NCBI GenBank assembly: GCA_946536155.1
Contig: CAMNEB010000010.1
Coordinates: 1 to 33,741 of the forward strand
Source of the DNA: an uncultured Lachnospiraceae bacterium
Lineage (GTDB): Bacteria > Bacillota > Clostridia > Lachnospirales > Lachnospiraceae
Direction of reading: 5' to 3'
DNA length: 33,741 nucleotides
Below are positions 25,761 through 33,741 of this stretch, in pieces (within the stretch, counting starts at the first letter, position 1; every line of letters begins with the position of its first letter). The notes under the pieces were generated by a model that worked only from the letters and a program-made list of their open reading frames with translations, ran no database searches and had not been told where the DNA came from. The position numbers were made by a program, and so were the translations under genes.

Positions 25761-27424
25761 TACGTATAGACCAGATAAAGATAAGACCGCTCACTGAAGA
25801 GGGGCTGCTTAAAAAAGCAGCTTCTCTGCTTAAGGTAAGACCGGGGGATATTAGTTTTGTCAGGATCCTCAGACGCTCCGTGGATGCAAGGAAGAAGCCT
25901 GATGTCGTTTATACCTGCAGTATATTGATTTCGGCTCACGATGAAGATAAGATCCTTAAAAGGGTTTCCGGCGCTTCAAATATAAGCCGCTACGAGCCCG
26001 TGACATACAGTTTTCCCATAGAGGGAAAAGAAGAGCTTAAGGAAAGACCCCTTATTGTCGGCATGGGACCTGCGGGTCTTTTTTGTGCATATGAGCTTGC
26101 AAAATACGGATACAGGCCTCTTGTCATAGAGCGCGGAAAGTGCGCAGAGGAAAGAAGAGAGGATGTAAAGAGATTCTGGGAAACCGGAGTCCTTGATAAA
26201 GAGTCCAATGTTCAGTTCGGCGAAGGCGGCGCGGGTACTTTTTCGGACGGAAAATTAAATACCACCGTAAAGGATAAAAACGGCCGTGTTACGGAAGTCC
26301 TTACGATATTTGCAGAAAACGGGGCACCGGGAGAGATACTCTATGATGCCCATCCCCATCTGGGAACTGACATACTTCCTGATATTGTCTCAAATATCCG
26401 CGAGAAGATAAAAGAAAACGGCGGAGAGGTCAGGTTTGAGACAAGGCTTGCAGGGATCGATGTAAGAGACGGACGCGTTGTATCGGTCATACTTGAAAGC
26501 CCGGAAGGAACAGAGACCGTACCTGTCACCGCGGTCATCCTTGCTACGGGACATTCGGCAAGGGATACATACGAAATGCTCTATGATGCGGGGCTTAAGA
26601 TGGAACCCAAGCCTTTTGCCGCAGGGTTCAGAGTCCAGCACCCCCAGTCCTTTATAAACATTTCCCAGTACGGATCCGATGAAGCCGCAAAGGAATTTGG
26701 TGCATCCCCCTATAAGCTTACGGCTAATTTCGGGGACAGAGGAGTCTTTTCCTTCTGCATGTGTCCCGGCGGCTATGTGGTCAACTCTTCATCAGAGCCG
26801 GGGGAGACGGTCGTTAACGGTATGAGCTACAGCGGAAGAGATTCCGAAAATGCCAACTCTGCCATAGTCGTATCCATCCCTGTTTCCGAATACGGATCGG
26901 ACCATCCTCTTGCGGGGATCGAATATCAGAGAAAGCTTGAGAGAAGAGCTTATGAACTTGCGGGAGGCCGCATCCCGGCCCAGAGATATTCGGATTTCAA
27001 AAAGGCTGTGACGGGGATAGGTGCATACAGCGAGGGCGATGCAGACAATCGGAACGGATCGGGTGATGTCGGCTATAGTGACTCCCCTCAGGAGATGATA
27101 CGTCCCGTATTTAAGGGTGATTATGAATGGTGCGATCTTTCAGGGATATTTGACGGGGATATAAACAGGCTCTTTATAGACGGAATGGATCATTTCGGAA
27201 AGGTCATAAAGGGCTTTGACAGGCCGGATGCCATTATGGCAGGCGTTGAATCAAGGACCAGTTCTCCCGTTAGGATCCCGAGGGATGAGAATATGGAGTC
27301 AGGCATTTCAGGCATCATCCCCGCGGGCGAGGGAGCGGGATATGCGGGGGGAATAACCTCCGCCGCCGTCGATGGGCTGAGAGCCGCAGAGGCTGTAGCC
27401 CGCAGATATGCGCCTTTTCGCTGA
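25757..27424 (+). CDS. FAD-dependent dehydrogenase-like protein (COG2509-type)
   Basis: PLIVGMGPAGLFCAYELAKYGYRPLVIERG, NVQFGEGGAGTFSDGKLNTT, C-terminal IIPAGEGAGYAGGITSAAVDGLRAAEAV; ATGA overlap with the upstream FAD gene. Confidence 0.93.
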   Translation: MIRIDQIKIRPLTEEGLLKKAASLLKVRPGDISFVRILRRSVDARKKPDVVYTCSILISAHDEDKILKRVSGASNISRYEPVTYSFPIEGKEELKERPLIVGMGPAGLFCAYELAKYGYRPLVIERGKCAEERREDVKRFWETGVLDKESNVQFGEGGAGTFSDGKLNTTVKDKNGRVTEVLTIFAENGAPGEILYDAHPHLGTDILPDIVSNIREKIKENGGEVRFETRLAGIDVRDGRVVSVILESPEGTETVPVTAVILATGHSARDTYEMLYDAGLKMEPKPFAAGFRVQHPQSFINISQYGSDEAAKEFGASPYKLTANFGDRGVFSFCMCPGGYVVNSSSEPGETVVNGMSYSGRDSENANSAIVVSIPVSEYGSDHPLAGIEYQRKLERRAYELAGGRIPAQRYSDFKKAVTGIGAYSEGDADNRNGSGDVGYSDSPQEMIRPVFKGDYEWCDLSGIFDGDINRLFIDGMDHFGKVIKGFDRPDAIMAGVESRTSSPVRIPRDENMESGISGIIPAGEGAGYAGGITSAAVDGLRAAEAVARRYAPFR

Positions 27425-27425
27425 T

Positions 27426-27454
27426 TTGACTATTTAACGGCACTGATTTATATT
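27426..27454 (+). promoter_or_regulatory. Sigma-A-like promoter upstream of proB (TTGACT-N17-TATATT)
   Basis: TTGACT 27426-27431, TATATT 27449-27454; predicted start of transcription about 27461. Confidence 0.6.
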
Positions 27455-27494
27455 AGGTTAGATGCTTAAAATTTCGATAAAGGCTGGTCAGAAA

Positions 27495-28361
27495 ATGAGT
27501 TCTTTGAGAGATGATTTTAAAAATAAAAAAAGGATCGTAGTCAAGATCGGATCATCGTCCATCAACCACCCCGAGAGCGGCGGAATGGATTTTTCCAGGA
27601 TCGAGCTTCTTGTAAGACAGCTCTGTGACATACACAATTCCGGCAAGGATGTGGCTCTCGTATCATCGGGTGCCATTGCCGCCGGCAAATATGCCATAGG
27701 CTACGGAAGGGACAGATCCGTATCCCATGAACTTACCCTTCCCCAGAAGCAGGCATGTGCCGCTATCGGACAGGGAAGGCTCATGAACATATATGAGAAG
27801 TTTTTCTCCGAATATAACCAGCTTCCCGCTCAGGTCCTCATGACCAAGGATACCATCCTCAATGATACCAACCGCGAGAATGCGACAAATACCTTCAGGG
27901 CACTTCTCGATATGGGCGTGATCCCTATAGTAAACGAAAATGATACCATAGCAACTCATGAGATCGAGATCGGAGACAACGATACTCTTTCCGCAATGGT
28001 TGCTTCCATGATAGATGCGGATCTCCTCATTCTTTTATCGGATATAGACGGGCTCTATACCGACGATCCCAACAGGAATCCCGATGCGAGATTCATCGGT
28101 GAAGTGGATGAGATCACGGATGAGTATCTGGAAATGGGCAAAGGCTCCACCGGGACCGGCATGGGTACCGGAGGCATGAGCACCAAGCTCAATGCCGCAA
28201 GGATCGCAACAATGTCCGGAGCGGATATGGTCATCTGTTCCAGCAAGGATCTTACCGTCCTCGGAAGGATAATCGCCGGAGAAGAAGTGGGAACCGCATT
28301 CAGATCCAACAGGGATGAAAGCTTCGATCTTAAGAGCTTTGTATCAGAGATACTTAAATGA
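27495..28361 (+). CDS. proB: Glutamate 5-kinase, short form without PUA domain
   Basis: RIVVKIGSSS, VALVSSGAIAAG, LPAQVLMT, PIVNENDTIA, GDNDTLSAMVA, GTGMGTGGMSTKLNAA. Start at 27495 preferred because the alternative ATG at 27462 sits at the predicted transcription start. Confidence 0.94.
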   Translation: MSSLRDDFKNKKRIVVKIGSSSINHPESGGMDFSRIELLVRQLCDIHNSGKDVALVSSGAIAAGKYAIGYGRDRSVSHELTLPQKQACAAIGQGRLMNIYEKFFSEYNQLPAQVLMTKDTILNDTNRENATNTFRALLDMGVIPIVNENDTIATHEIEIGDNDTLSAMVASMIDADLLILLSDIDGLYTDDPNRNPDARFIGEVDEITDEYLEMGKGSTGTGMGTGGMSTKLNAARIATMSGADMVICSSKDLTVLGRIIAGEEVGTAFRSNRDESFDLKSFVSEILK

Positions 28362-28373
28362 CAAGAGGTTTTT

Positions 28374-28982
28374 ATGGCGGAGAAAATACCCGAAATCACC
28401 AAAAAACAGATCAGGACCGATATCATCGCAAAGCGTGATGCACTGACGGAAGCCGTAAGAAGGAGCGCCGCAGATCAGCTTTTTGCAAAGGTATTATCGG
28501 ATCCTTTCTACGTAAAGGCAAAGAGAATCCTCGGATTCATGCCCTTCGGAAGCGAGATAGACGTAAGACCCATCCTTGAACAGGCTATCAGGGATGAAAA
28601 GGAAGTATTTGTTCCCAGGATCACGACCAACGGATTCCACAAAGAGATGGAGTTTAGAAAGGTCAAAGATCTTGATCCGGTCAGTTTTTCGTTCGGAAAA
28701 TACAAGATCTTAGAGCCGTCTCCCGAGAACGATCTTTATGAGTACAATGAAGCGGAGGCTATGATGCTTCCCGCAAGGGATCTCATGATCATGCCCGGTG
28801 TGGCTTTTGACCGTTACAATAAGAGAGTCGGATACGGCGGGGGATATTACGACAGATTCCTTGAAGACAAGCTCACACTCAGGCTCCATTCCATTGCGGT
28901 ATGCTTTGAATGTCAGTTTGTCGATTACGAGATACCCGAGGATGAAGGCGATGCCAGACCCTTCAAGGTTTTTAAGGCATGA
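28374..28982 (+). CDS. 5-formyltetrahydrofolate cyclo-ligase
   Basis: N-terminal KKQIRTDIIAKRDAL, FMPFGSEIDVRPI, DLMIMPGVAFDRYNKRVGYGGGYYDRFL: hallmark family motif. Confidence 0.95.
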   Translation: MAEKIPEITKKQIRTDIIAKRDALTEAVRRSAADQLFAKVLSDPFYVKAKRILGFMPFGSEIDVRPILEQAIRDEKEVFVPRITTNGFHKEMEFRKVKDLDPVSFSFGKYKILEPSPENDLYEYNEAEAMMLPARDLMIMPGVAFDRYNKRVGYGGGYYDRFLEDKLTLRLHSIAVCFECQFVDYEIPEDEGDARPFKVFKA

Positions 28983-29042
28983 TCTTTTTCTGAGAGTGAC
29001 TGCACCATATGAAATATAAGACTCACAGGGAGGAGCATTTGT

Positions 29043-30293
29043 ATGTCAGATCTTATAAGACTTGGCGAAAATGCCTGCAGAGCAAAGTATAAAGCACAGG
29101 CTCTTACGACCGATAAGAAAAACAAAGTCCTTGTAAAATGCGCCGCATCACTTAAAGAGCGTGCGGAGGAGATATTAAAAGCTAATGAGAAAGACCTCGA
29201 AACTGCCGCAGCAAACGGCATGAAGGAGGCTATGATCGACAGGCTCAGATTAACCGCTGAGAGGATAGACGGAATATCCGAGGGAATAGTTCAGGTTTCG
29301 GAGCTTCCCGATCCGATAGGAGAAGTCCTCGATGAATGGGAGAGGCCTAACGGCATCAGGATAAAAAAGGTCAGGGTTCCCATGGGCGTTATAGGCATCA
29401 TCTATGAATCAAGACCCAATGTCACAGCAGATGCTTTTTCCCTTACTTTTAAAGCGGGAAGCGCGTGCATACTAAAGGGCGGAAGCGATGCCATCGAATC
29501 TAACAAAGCTATCGTCAGGGTCCTCAGAGATGTTCTCACATCCGAAGGACTCGATGCAGATATACTCCAGCTTATTGAAGATACCGACAGAGCCGTTACC
29601 ACTGAGTTCATGAAGATGAAGCAGTATGTTGATGTGCTCATCCCCAGAGGCGGCGCGGGACTTATCCGTGCGGTGGTGGAGAATTCCCTTATCCCCGTTA
29701 TAGAGACGGGAACCGGAAACTGCCACGTCTATGTCGACAAGGATGCCGATCTTGATATGGCTGTCGAAATAGTCTTCAATGCCAAGACCCAGAGGATCTC
29801 GGTATGCAATGCATGTGAGAGCCTTGTGGTACATTCCGCAGTGCTTGAAAGCTTCCTTCCGAAGCTTAAGGAAAAGCTCTCATCCAAAAATGTAGAGCTC
29901 AGGTGCGATGCGGCATCCCTCGGAGTTCTCGGTGACGGAGCTACAGCCGCAACGGAAGAGGATTTTGGTAAAGAATATCTCGACTATATCCTCTCGGTAA
30001 AGACCGTCGATTCCGTAGAGGAAGCCGTGGATCATATAAACAGATACAGCACACATCACTCCGAAACCATCGTTACGGAGAATAAGAAGGCTGCGGAGTA
30101 TTTCCTTGAAGGCGTAGATGCAGCCTGCGTATATGTAAATGTTTCGACCAGATTCACCGACGGATTCGAATTCGGATTCGGCGCCGAGATCGGTATCTCT
30201 ACCCAGAAGCTTCATGCAAGAGGACCTATGGGACTCAGGGAGATAACCTCATACAAGTATGAGATAACCGGCAGCGGTCAGGTCAGAGGATAA
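29043..30293 (+). CDS. proA: Glutamate-5-semialdehyde dehydrogenase (gamma-glutamyl phosphate reductase)
   Basis: VPMGVIGIIYESRPNVTADAFSLTFKAGSACILKGGSDA, IPRGGAGLI, VSTRFTDGFEFGFGAEIGISTQKLHARGPMGL; SD GGGAGGAG upstream. Confidence 0.97.
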   Translation: MSDLIRLGENACRAKYKAQALTTDKKNKVLVKCAASLKERAEEILKANEKDLETAAANGMKEAMIDRLRLTAERIDGISEGIVQVSELPDPIGEVLDEWERPNGIRIKKVRVPMGVIGIIYESRPNVTADAFSLTFKAGSACILKGGSDAIESNKAIVRVLRDVLTSEGLDADILQLIEDTDRAVTTEFMKMKQYVDVLIPRGGAGLIRAVVENSLIPVIETGTGNCHVYVDKDADLDMAVEIVFNAKTQRISVCNACESLVVHSAVLESFLPKLKEKLSSKNVELRCDAASLGVLGDGATAATEEDFGKEYLDYILSVKTVDSVEEAVDHINRYSTHHSETIVTENKKAAEYFLEGVDAACVYVNVSTRFTDGFEFGFGAEIGISTQKLHARGPMGLREITSYKYEITGSGQVRG

Positions 30294-30316
30294 ATCAGAA
30301 CGGAAGAAGGTAAAAA

Positions 30317-31771
30317 ATGCAGAAGATAAGAACAAGATATGCTCCCTCACCCACGGGAAGAATGCATGTGGGCAATCTCAGGACAGCTCTGTATGAGTTC
30401 CTGGTGGCAAGGCATGCGGGAGGCGATTTCATGCTCCGCATAGAGGATACCGATCAGGAGCGTTTTGTGGAAGGCGCCATAGATCTTATCAACAGGACTC
30501 TCGAGCAGACCGGACTTACCTATGATGAAGGCCCCGACAAGGACGGAGGCGTTGGTCCCTATGTCCAGAGCGAGAGAGTAAAGACCGGAATATACATGAA
30601 ATATGCCAAAGAACTCATAGACAAGGGCGAGGCATATTACTGCTTCTGTGACAAGGAGAGACTAGCTTCTCTTAAAACACAGGTGGCGGAAGACGGCAAG
30701 ACCATAACCGTATATGACAAGCACTGTCTCGGACTTTCAAAAGAGGAGATAGAGAAGAATTTAAGCGAGGGCAAGCCCTTTGTTATAAGGCAGAACATCC
30801 CCAACGAGGGAACCACCACCTTCAGTGATGAGCTTTACGGAGACATCACCGTGGAAAATTCCGAGCTCGATGATATGATCCTCATCAAGTCCGACGGATT
30901 CCCCACTTATAATTTTGCGAATGTTGTTGATGATCACACCATGAACATCACACATGTCGTCAGAGGAAACGAGTATATATCCTCATCTCCAAAATACCAG
31001 AGACTCTATGATGCATTCGGATGGGAGAGCCCCGTTTATATTCATCTGCCCCTCATCACGGACGAGAATCATAAAAAGCTCTCCAAGAGAAGCGGACATT
31101 CTTCTTTTGAGGATCTTACGGAGCAGGGATTCCTTCCCGAAGCCATCATCAATTACGTTGCGCTCCTTGGCTGGTCACCCGAAGATAACAGAGAGATCTT
31201 TTCTCTCGAAGAACTCATAAAAGAGTTCGATTATCACAGGATCAGCAAGTCCCCTGCAGTCTTCGATATTCAGAAGCTCAGATGGATGAACGGAGAATAT
31301 CTGAAGGCAATGGACGATGATAAATTCTTCGAGATGGCTAAGCCTTATCTTGAGAGTTCCCTCGGAGATAAATTCGACCTCAAGAAGATCGCTGCCAAGG
31401 TCAAGACCAGGATTGAGGTGTTCCCCGATATCGAGGGACAGGTAGATTTCTTCAGAGAGGTTCCCGAATACGACAAAGGGTTCTATACCAACAAAAAGAA
31501 CAAGATCGATGCGGCAGGATCTCTTTCGGTCCTTAAAGACGTTCTTCCTCTGCTCGAATCTTCGGATGATTATTCAAACGATGCGCTCTATGCAAAGCTT
31601 CTTGATTATGCGACCGGGAAGGGATACAAGAACGGTTATGTTATGTGGCCCATCAGGATCGCACTTTCGGGAAAGATGATGACTCCCGCAGGCGCAACTG
31701 AGATCCTTGAGATCCTCGGAAAGGATGAGTCCGTCAGAAGGATCAAAGCAGCGATTGAAAAGCTGAGCTGA
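30317..31771 (+). CDS. gltX: Glutamate--tRNA ligase
   Basis: RYAPSPTGRMHVGNLRTALYE (HIGH region), DDHTMNITHVVRGNEYISSSPKYQRLYDAF, KKLSKRSGHSS (KMSKS region). Confidence 0.97.
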   Translation: MQKIRTRYAPSPTGRMHVGNLRTALYEFLVARHAGGDFMLRIEDTDQERFVEGAIDLINRTLEQTGLTYDEGPDKDGGVGPYVQSERVKTGIYMKYAKELIDKGEAYYCFCDKERLASLKTQVAEDGKTITVYDKHCLGLSKEEIEKNLSEGKPFVIRQNIPNEGTTTFSDELYGDITVENSELDDMILIKSDGFPTYNFANVVDDHTMNITHVVRGNEYISSSPKYQRLYDAFGWESPVYIHLPLITDENHKKLSKRSGHSSFEDLTEQGFLPEAIINYVALLGWSPEDNREIFSLEELIKEFDYHRISKSPAVFDIQKLRWMNGEYLKAMDDDKFFEMAKPYLESSLGDKFDLKKIAAKVKTRIEVFPDIEGQVDFFREVPEYDKGFYTNKKNKIDAAGSLSVLKDVLPLLESSDDYSNDALYAKLLDYATGKGYKNGYVMWPIRIALSGKMMTPAGATEILEILGKDESVRRIKAAIEKLS

Positions 31772-31784
31772 AAAATGATATATT
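31755..31784 (+). promoter_or_regulatory. Candidate sigma-A-like promoter for the helicase gene inside the gltX 3' end (TTGAAA-N18-TATATT)
   Basis: TTGAAA 31755-31760 and TATATT 31779-31784; predicted start about 31791. Confidence 0.45.
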
Positions 31785-31787
31785 GAG

Positions 31788-31838
31788 AAAGCCCCCGGAG
31801 AAGGCATCTGCTTTTGATGCTCATTCGGAGGCTTTTTT
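31788..31838 (+). terminator. Intrinsic-terminator-like hairpin plus T6 between gltX and the helicase gene; 3' arm contains the helicase SD
   Basis: AAAGCCCCCGGA (31788-31799) pairs with TTCGGAGGCTTT (31824-31835) with one C-A mismatch and one G-U; inner stem GCATC (31804-31808)/GATGC (31816-31820); T6 at 31833-31838. The outer A-U pairs use part of the T-run. Confidence 0.7.
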
Positions 31839-33737
31839 ATGTTTGATGATATGAAACTGAGTGACGATCAGTTAAAGGCCGCATGCTATGACGGCGGAAA
31901 TCTGCTCCTTGTGGCGGGACCGGGCTCTGGCAAGACCCATACCATGACGGCAAGGATCCTGTTTCTGACAGAGAAAAAACATGTTGATCCTTCGAAGATA
32001 CTGGTCATCACCTTTACAAGGGATGCAGCTCTCTCCATGAGAAACAGATATATTAGTAACTGCGGAGCTGTATCCCCCGTTTCTTTCGGTACCTTTCATT
32101 CTGTTTTTTATCATATGATCACAGACCATATGAAGCCTGATGTTCCCAAACTCGTATTCGACAAGAACAAACGCTCTGTTGCCATGAGCTGTGTAAAGCG
32201 CTTTATACAGGACATAGACAGTGAGGATGCGGAGAGGCTCACCGGCAGATTCTTAAGCGCGGTCTCTTTTTACAAAAATACTCTCGATCTTGAAGCCGTA
32301 AGGAAACGTACCGACAGGCTCATAGGTGATAACTTCACAGACATGTTCAGATACTATGAGGCGGCCCGAAAAAAAGGCTCCATGATGGATTTTGATGACA
32401 TGGTCTACGATCTGGGCAGTCTTCTTAAGAACGATGCCTGTTTTTCACGGAAGTGGAAAGGGCGTTTCGATCACATACTTATAGATGAATTTCAGGACAT
32501 AAATCCGGTTCAGTTTGACAATGTAAAAGCCCTTTGCGGAAAGAAGACAAGAGTTTTTGCGGTGGGGGACGATGACCAGTCCATATACGGTTTCAGAGGG
32601 TCGGACCCTCATTGCATCAAAAGATATATAGGTGAAATGAACCCGGATGTGTATCACCTGGGGACCAATTACAGGAGCGGCGAGGAAATAGTAAGATCAT
32701 CGCTCCTTGTGATAAAAGACAATAAAAACCGCCTTGAAAAGGACCTTCGCTCGGGGCGGGGGGATATAAAGGGTGAGCTGATCATTAAAGGTTTTGAGGG
32801 AAGGCACGAAGAATATGAGACAATTGCCGCTTCATCCGCTGACAAAAACTCCACCCGTGCCGTGCTCTTCAGGACAAATCCGGGAATGCAGGGATTTGCC
32901 TCATACCTTTCATCAAAGAACATCCCCTTCAGGATAAGGGAGAATTTTACCGGCATATTCGATCATTACATCATGGAAGATATCTTTGCGTATCTGAGAG
33001 TCAGCATAAATGCCGGATCCCGTGAGGATCTCAGGAGGGTTGTCAACACACCCGAAAGAGCCATAGACAGGGAACTTTTGACAGAGTGCGAAGATCTTGA
33101 TCACCTTATGGATAAAATAAGGACAGATCCCTATACGGACGGCAGGATGATAAAGCTTAAGAAACTGGAGGTCCTTAAAAAAGATCTTGAATTCATGGGA
33201 AGGATGACGCCAAATCTGGCAGTCAGATATCTTCTGGGTAAGGTTGGATACGGGAAATATTTAAGGAGAAAAGCGGGAACGGATAAAAGGAAAAGGGACG
33301 ATCAGGATGCTGTGGTTGAAAAATGCCTTGAGATCGCATCCCTTGCGGAGACTTACGAAGACCTGGAGATCCTGAAAGAGGATTATGAAAAAGACATCAG
33401 GAGAGCTGTTAAAAATACGGACCGGAATGTACTTGATCTTATGACCATACATGCATCAAAGGGGCTTGAATTCGATAAGGTCTTTATACCTGACTGCAAT
33501 GAGGGGAATATCCCTCACGGAAGGATGCTTGATGAAGAGACCGCCGAAGAGGAGAGGAGGGTCTTTTATGTGGGAATGACAAGAGCCGTTTCGGAGCTCC
33601 ATCTTTATTACATTTCGGGCAGTGAAAACAGTAAATATATCCCCTCAAGATTCCTAAATCCGGTAAGGAGCAAAAAGCCGGACCAAAACTTAAAAACACA
33701 TGCCTGTTCTATGGAAAAGAGCACTCATGAAGAGTAA
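31839..33737 (+). CDS. UvrD/Rep/PcrA-like superfamily 1 ATP-dependent DNA helicase
   Basis: DQLKAACYDGGNLLLVAGPGSGKTHTMTARI, VITFTRDAALSMRNR, ILIDEFQDINPVQ, AVGDDDQSIYGFRGSDP, LMTIHASKGLEFDKVFIPDCNEGNIPH, EERRVFYVGMTRAVSELHL. Confidence 0.95.
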   Translation: MFDDMKLSDDQLKAACYDGGNLLLVAGPGSGKTHTMTARILFLTEKKHVDPSKILVITFTRDAALSMRNRYISNCGAVSPVSFGTFHSVFYHMITDHMKPDVPKLVFDKNKRSVAMSCVKRFIQDIDSEDAERLTGRFLSAVSFYKNTLDLEAVRKRTDRLIGDNFTDMFRYYEAARKKGSMMDFDDMVYDLGSLLKNDACFSRKWKGRFDHILIDEFQDINPVQFDNVKALCGKKTRVFAVGDDDQSIYGFRGSDPHCIKRYIGEMNPDVYHLGTNYRSGEEIVRSSLLVIKDNKNRLEKDLRSGRGDIKGELIIKGFEGRHEEYETIAASSADKNSTRAVLFRTNPGMQGFASYLSSKNIPFRIRENFTGIFDHYIMEDIFAYLRVSINAGSREDLRRVVNTPERAIDRELLTECEDLDHLMDKIRTDPYTDGRMIKLKKLEVLKKDLEFMGRMTPNLAVRYLLGKVGYGKYLRRKAGTDKRKRDDQDAVVEKCLEIASLAETYEDLEILKEDYEKDIRRAVKNTDRNVLDLMTIHASKGLEFDKVFIPDCNEGNIPHGRMLDEETAEEERRVFYVGMTRAVSELHLYYISGSENSKYIPSRFLNPVRSKKPDQNLKTHACSMEKSTHEE

Positions 33738-33741
33738 AATA

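Noticed and set aside
28983-29042. Possible riboswitch/T-box in the proA leader
   Set aside because: Only 60 bp, no T-box core sequence and only a weak dyad; too short for a known riboswitch class.
1-33741. CRISPR arrays, tRNA/rRNA genes, transposases, phage or defence islands
   Set aside because: No regular direct repeats with spacers, no RNA gene signatures and no mobile-element proteins found; a lone UvrD-like helicase next to gltX is not sufficient evidence for a defence system.

Overview
The window looks like a chromosomal housekeeping region from a Lachnospiraceae/Clostridia-type Firmicute (lineage inferred from gene content and protein style, not from a search). An ABC-F ATPase (running off the left edge) and a polytopic membrane protein are on the minus strand. 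After a strand switch at about 2.65-2.86 kb, everything up to 33.7 kb is a dense plus-strand array: rex, coiled-coil protein, alr, yebC, GT2 glycosyltransferase, large membrane protein with a disordered acidic tail, ftsK/spoIIIE, fhs, folD, zinc-ribbon/TPR-like protein, an NfnA/NfnB-like pair, small membrane protein, rlmH, nth, pyrimidine-nucleoside phosphorylase, phoH, ybeY, flippase-like membrane protein, two FAD proteins, proB, 5-formyl-THF cyclo-ligase, proA, gltX and a UvrD-like helicase. I see no tRNA, rRNA, CRISPR array, transposase or phage signature, and no clear new defence or biosynthetic system. The best leads are: (i) a hairpin/U-tract between gltX and the helicase gene whose 3' arm contains the helicase Shine-Dalgarno, with a promoter-like element placed so the transcript would begin at the hairpin; (ii) a Rex-box-like element overlapping a sigma-A-like promoter upstream of rex; (iii) a GT2 plus membrane protein pair with a long low-complexity tail ending in a motif-like terminus, directly upstream of ftsK; (iv) C1-folate genes close to an NfnAB-like module; (v) several uncharacterised conserved-looking proteins. 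Several ORF-track starts need correction.
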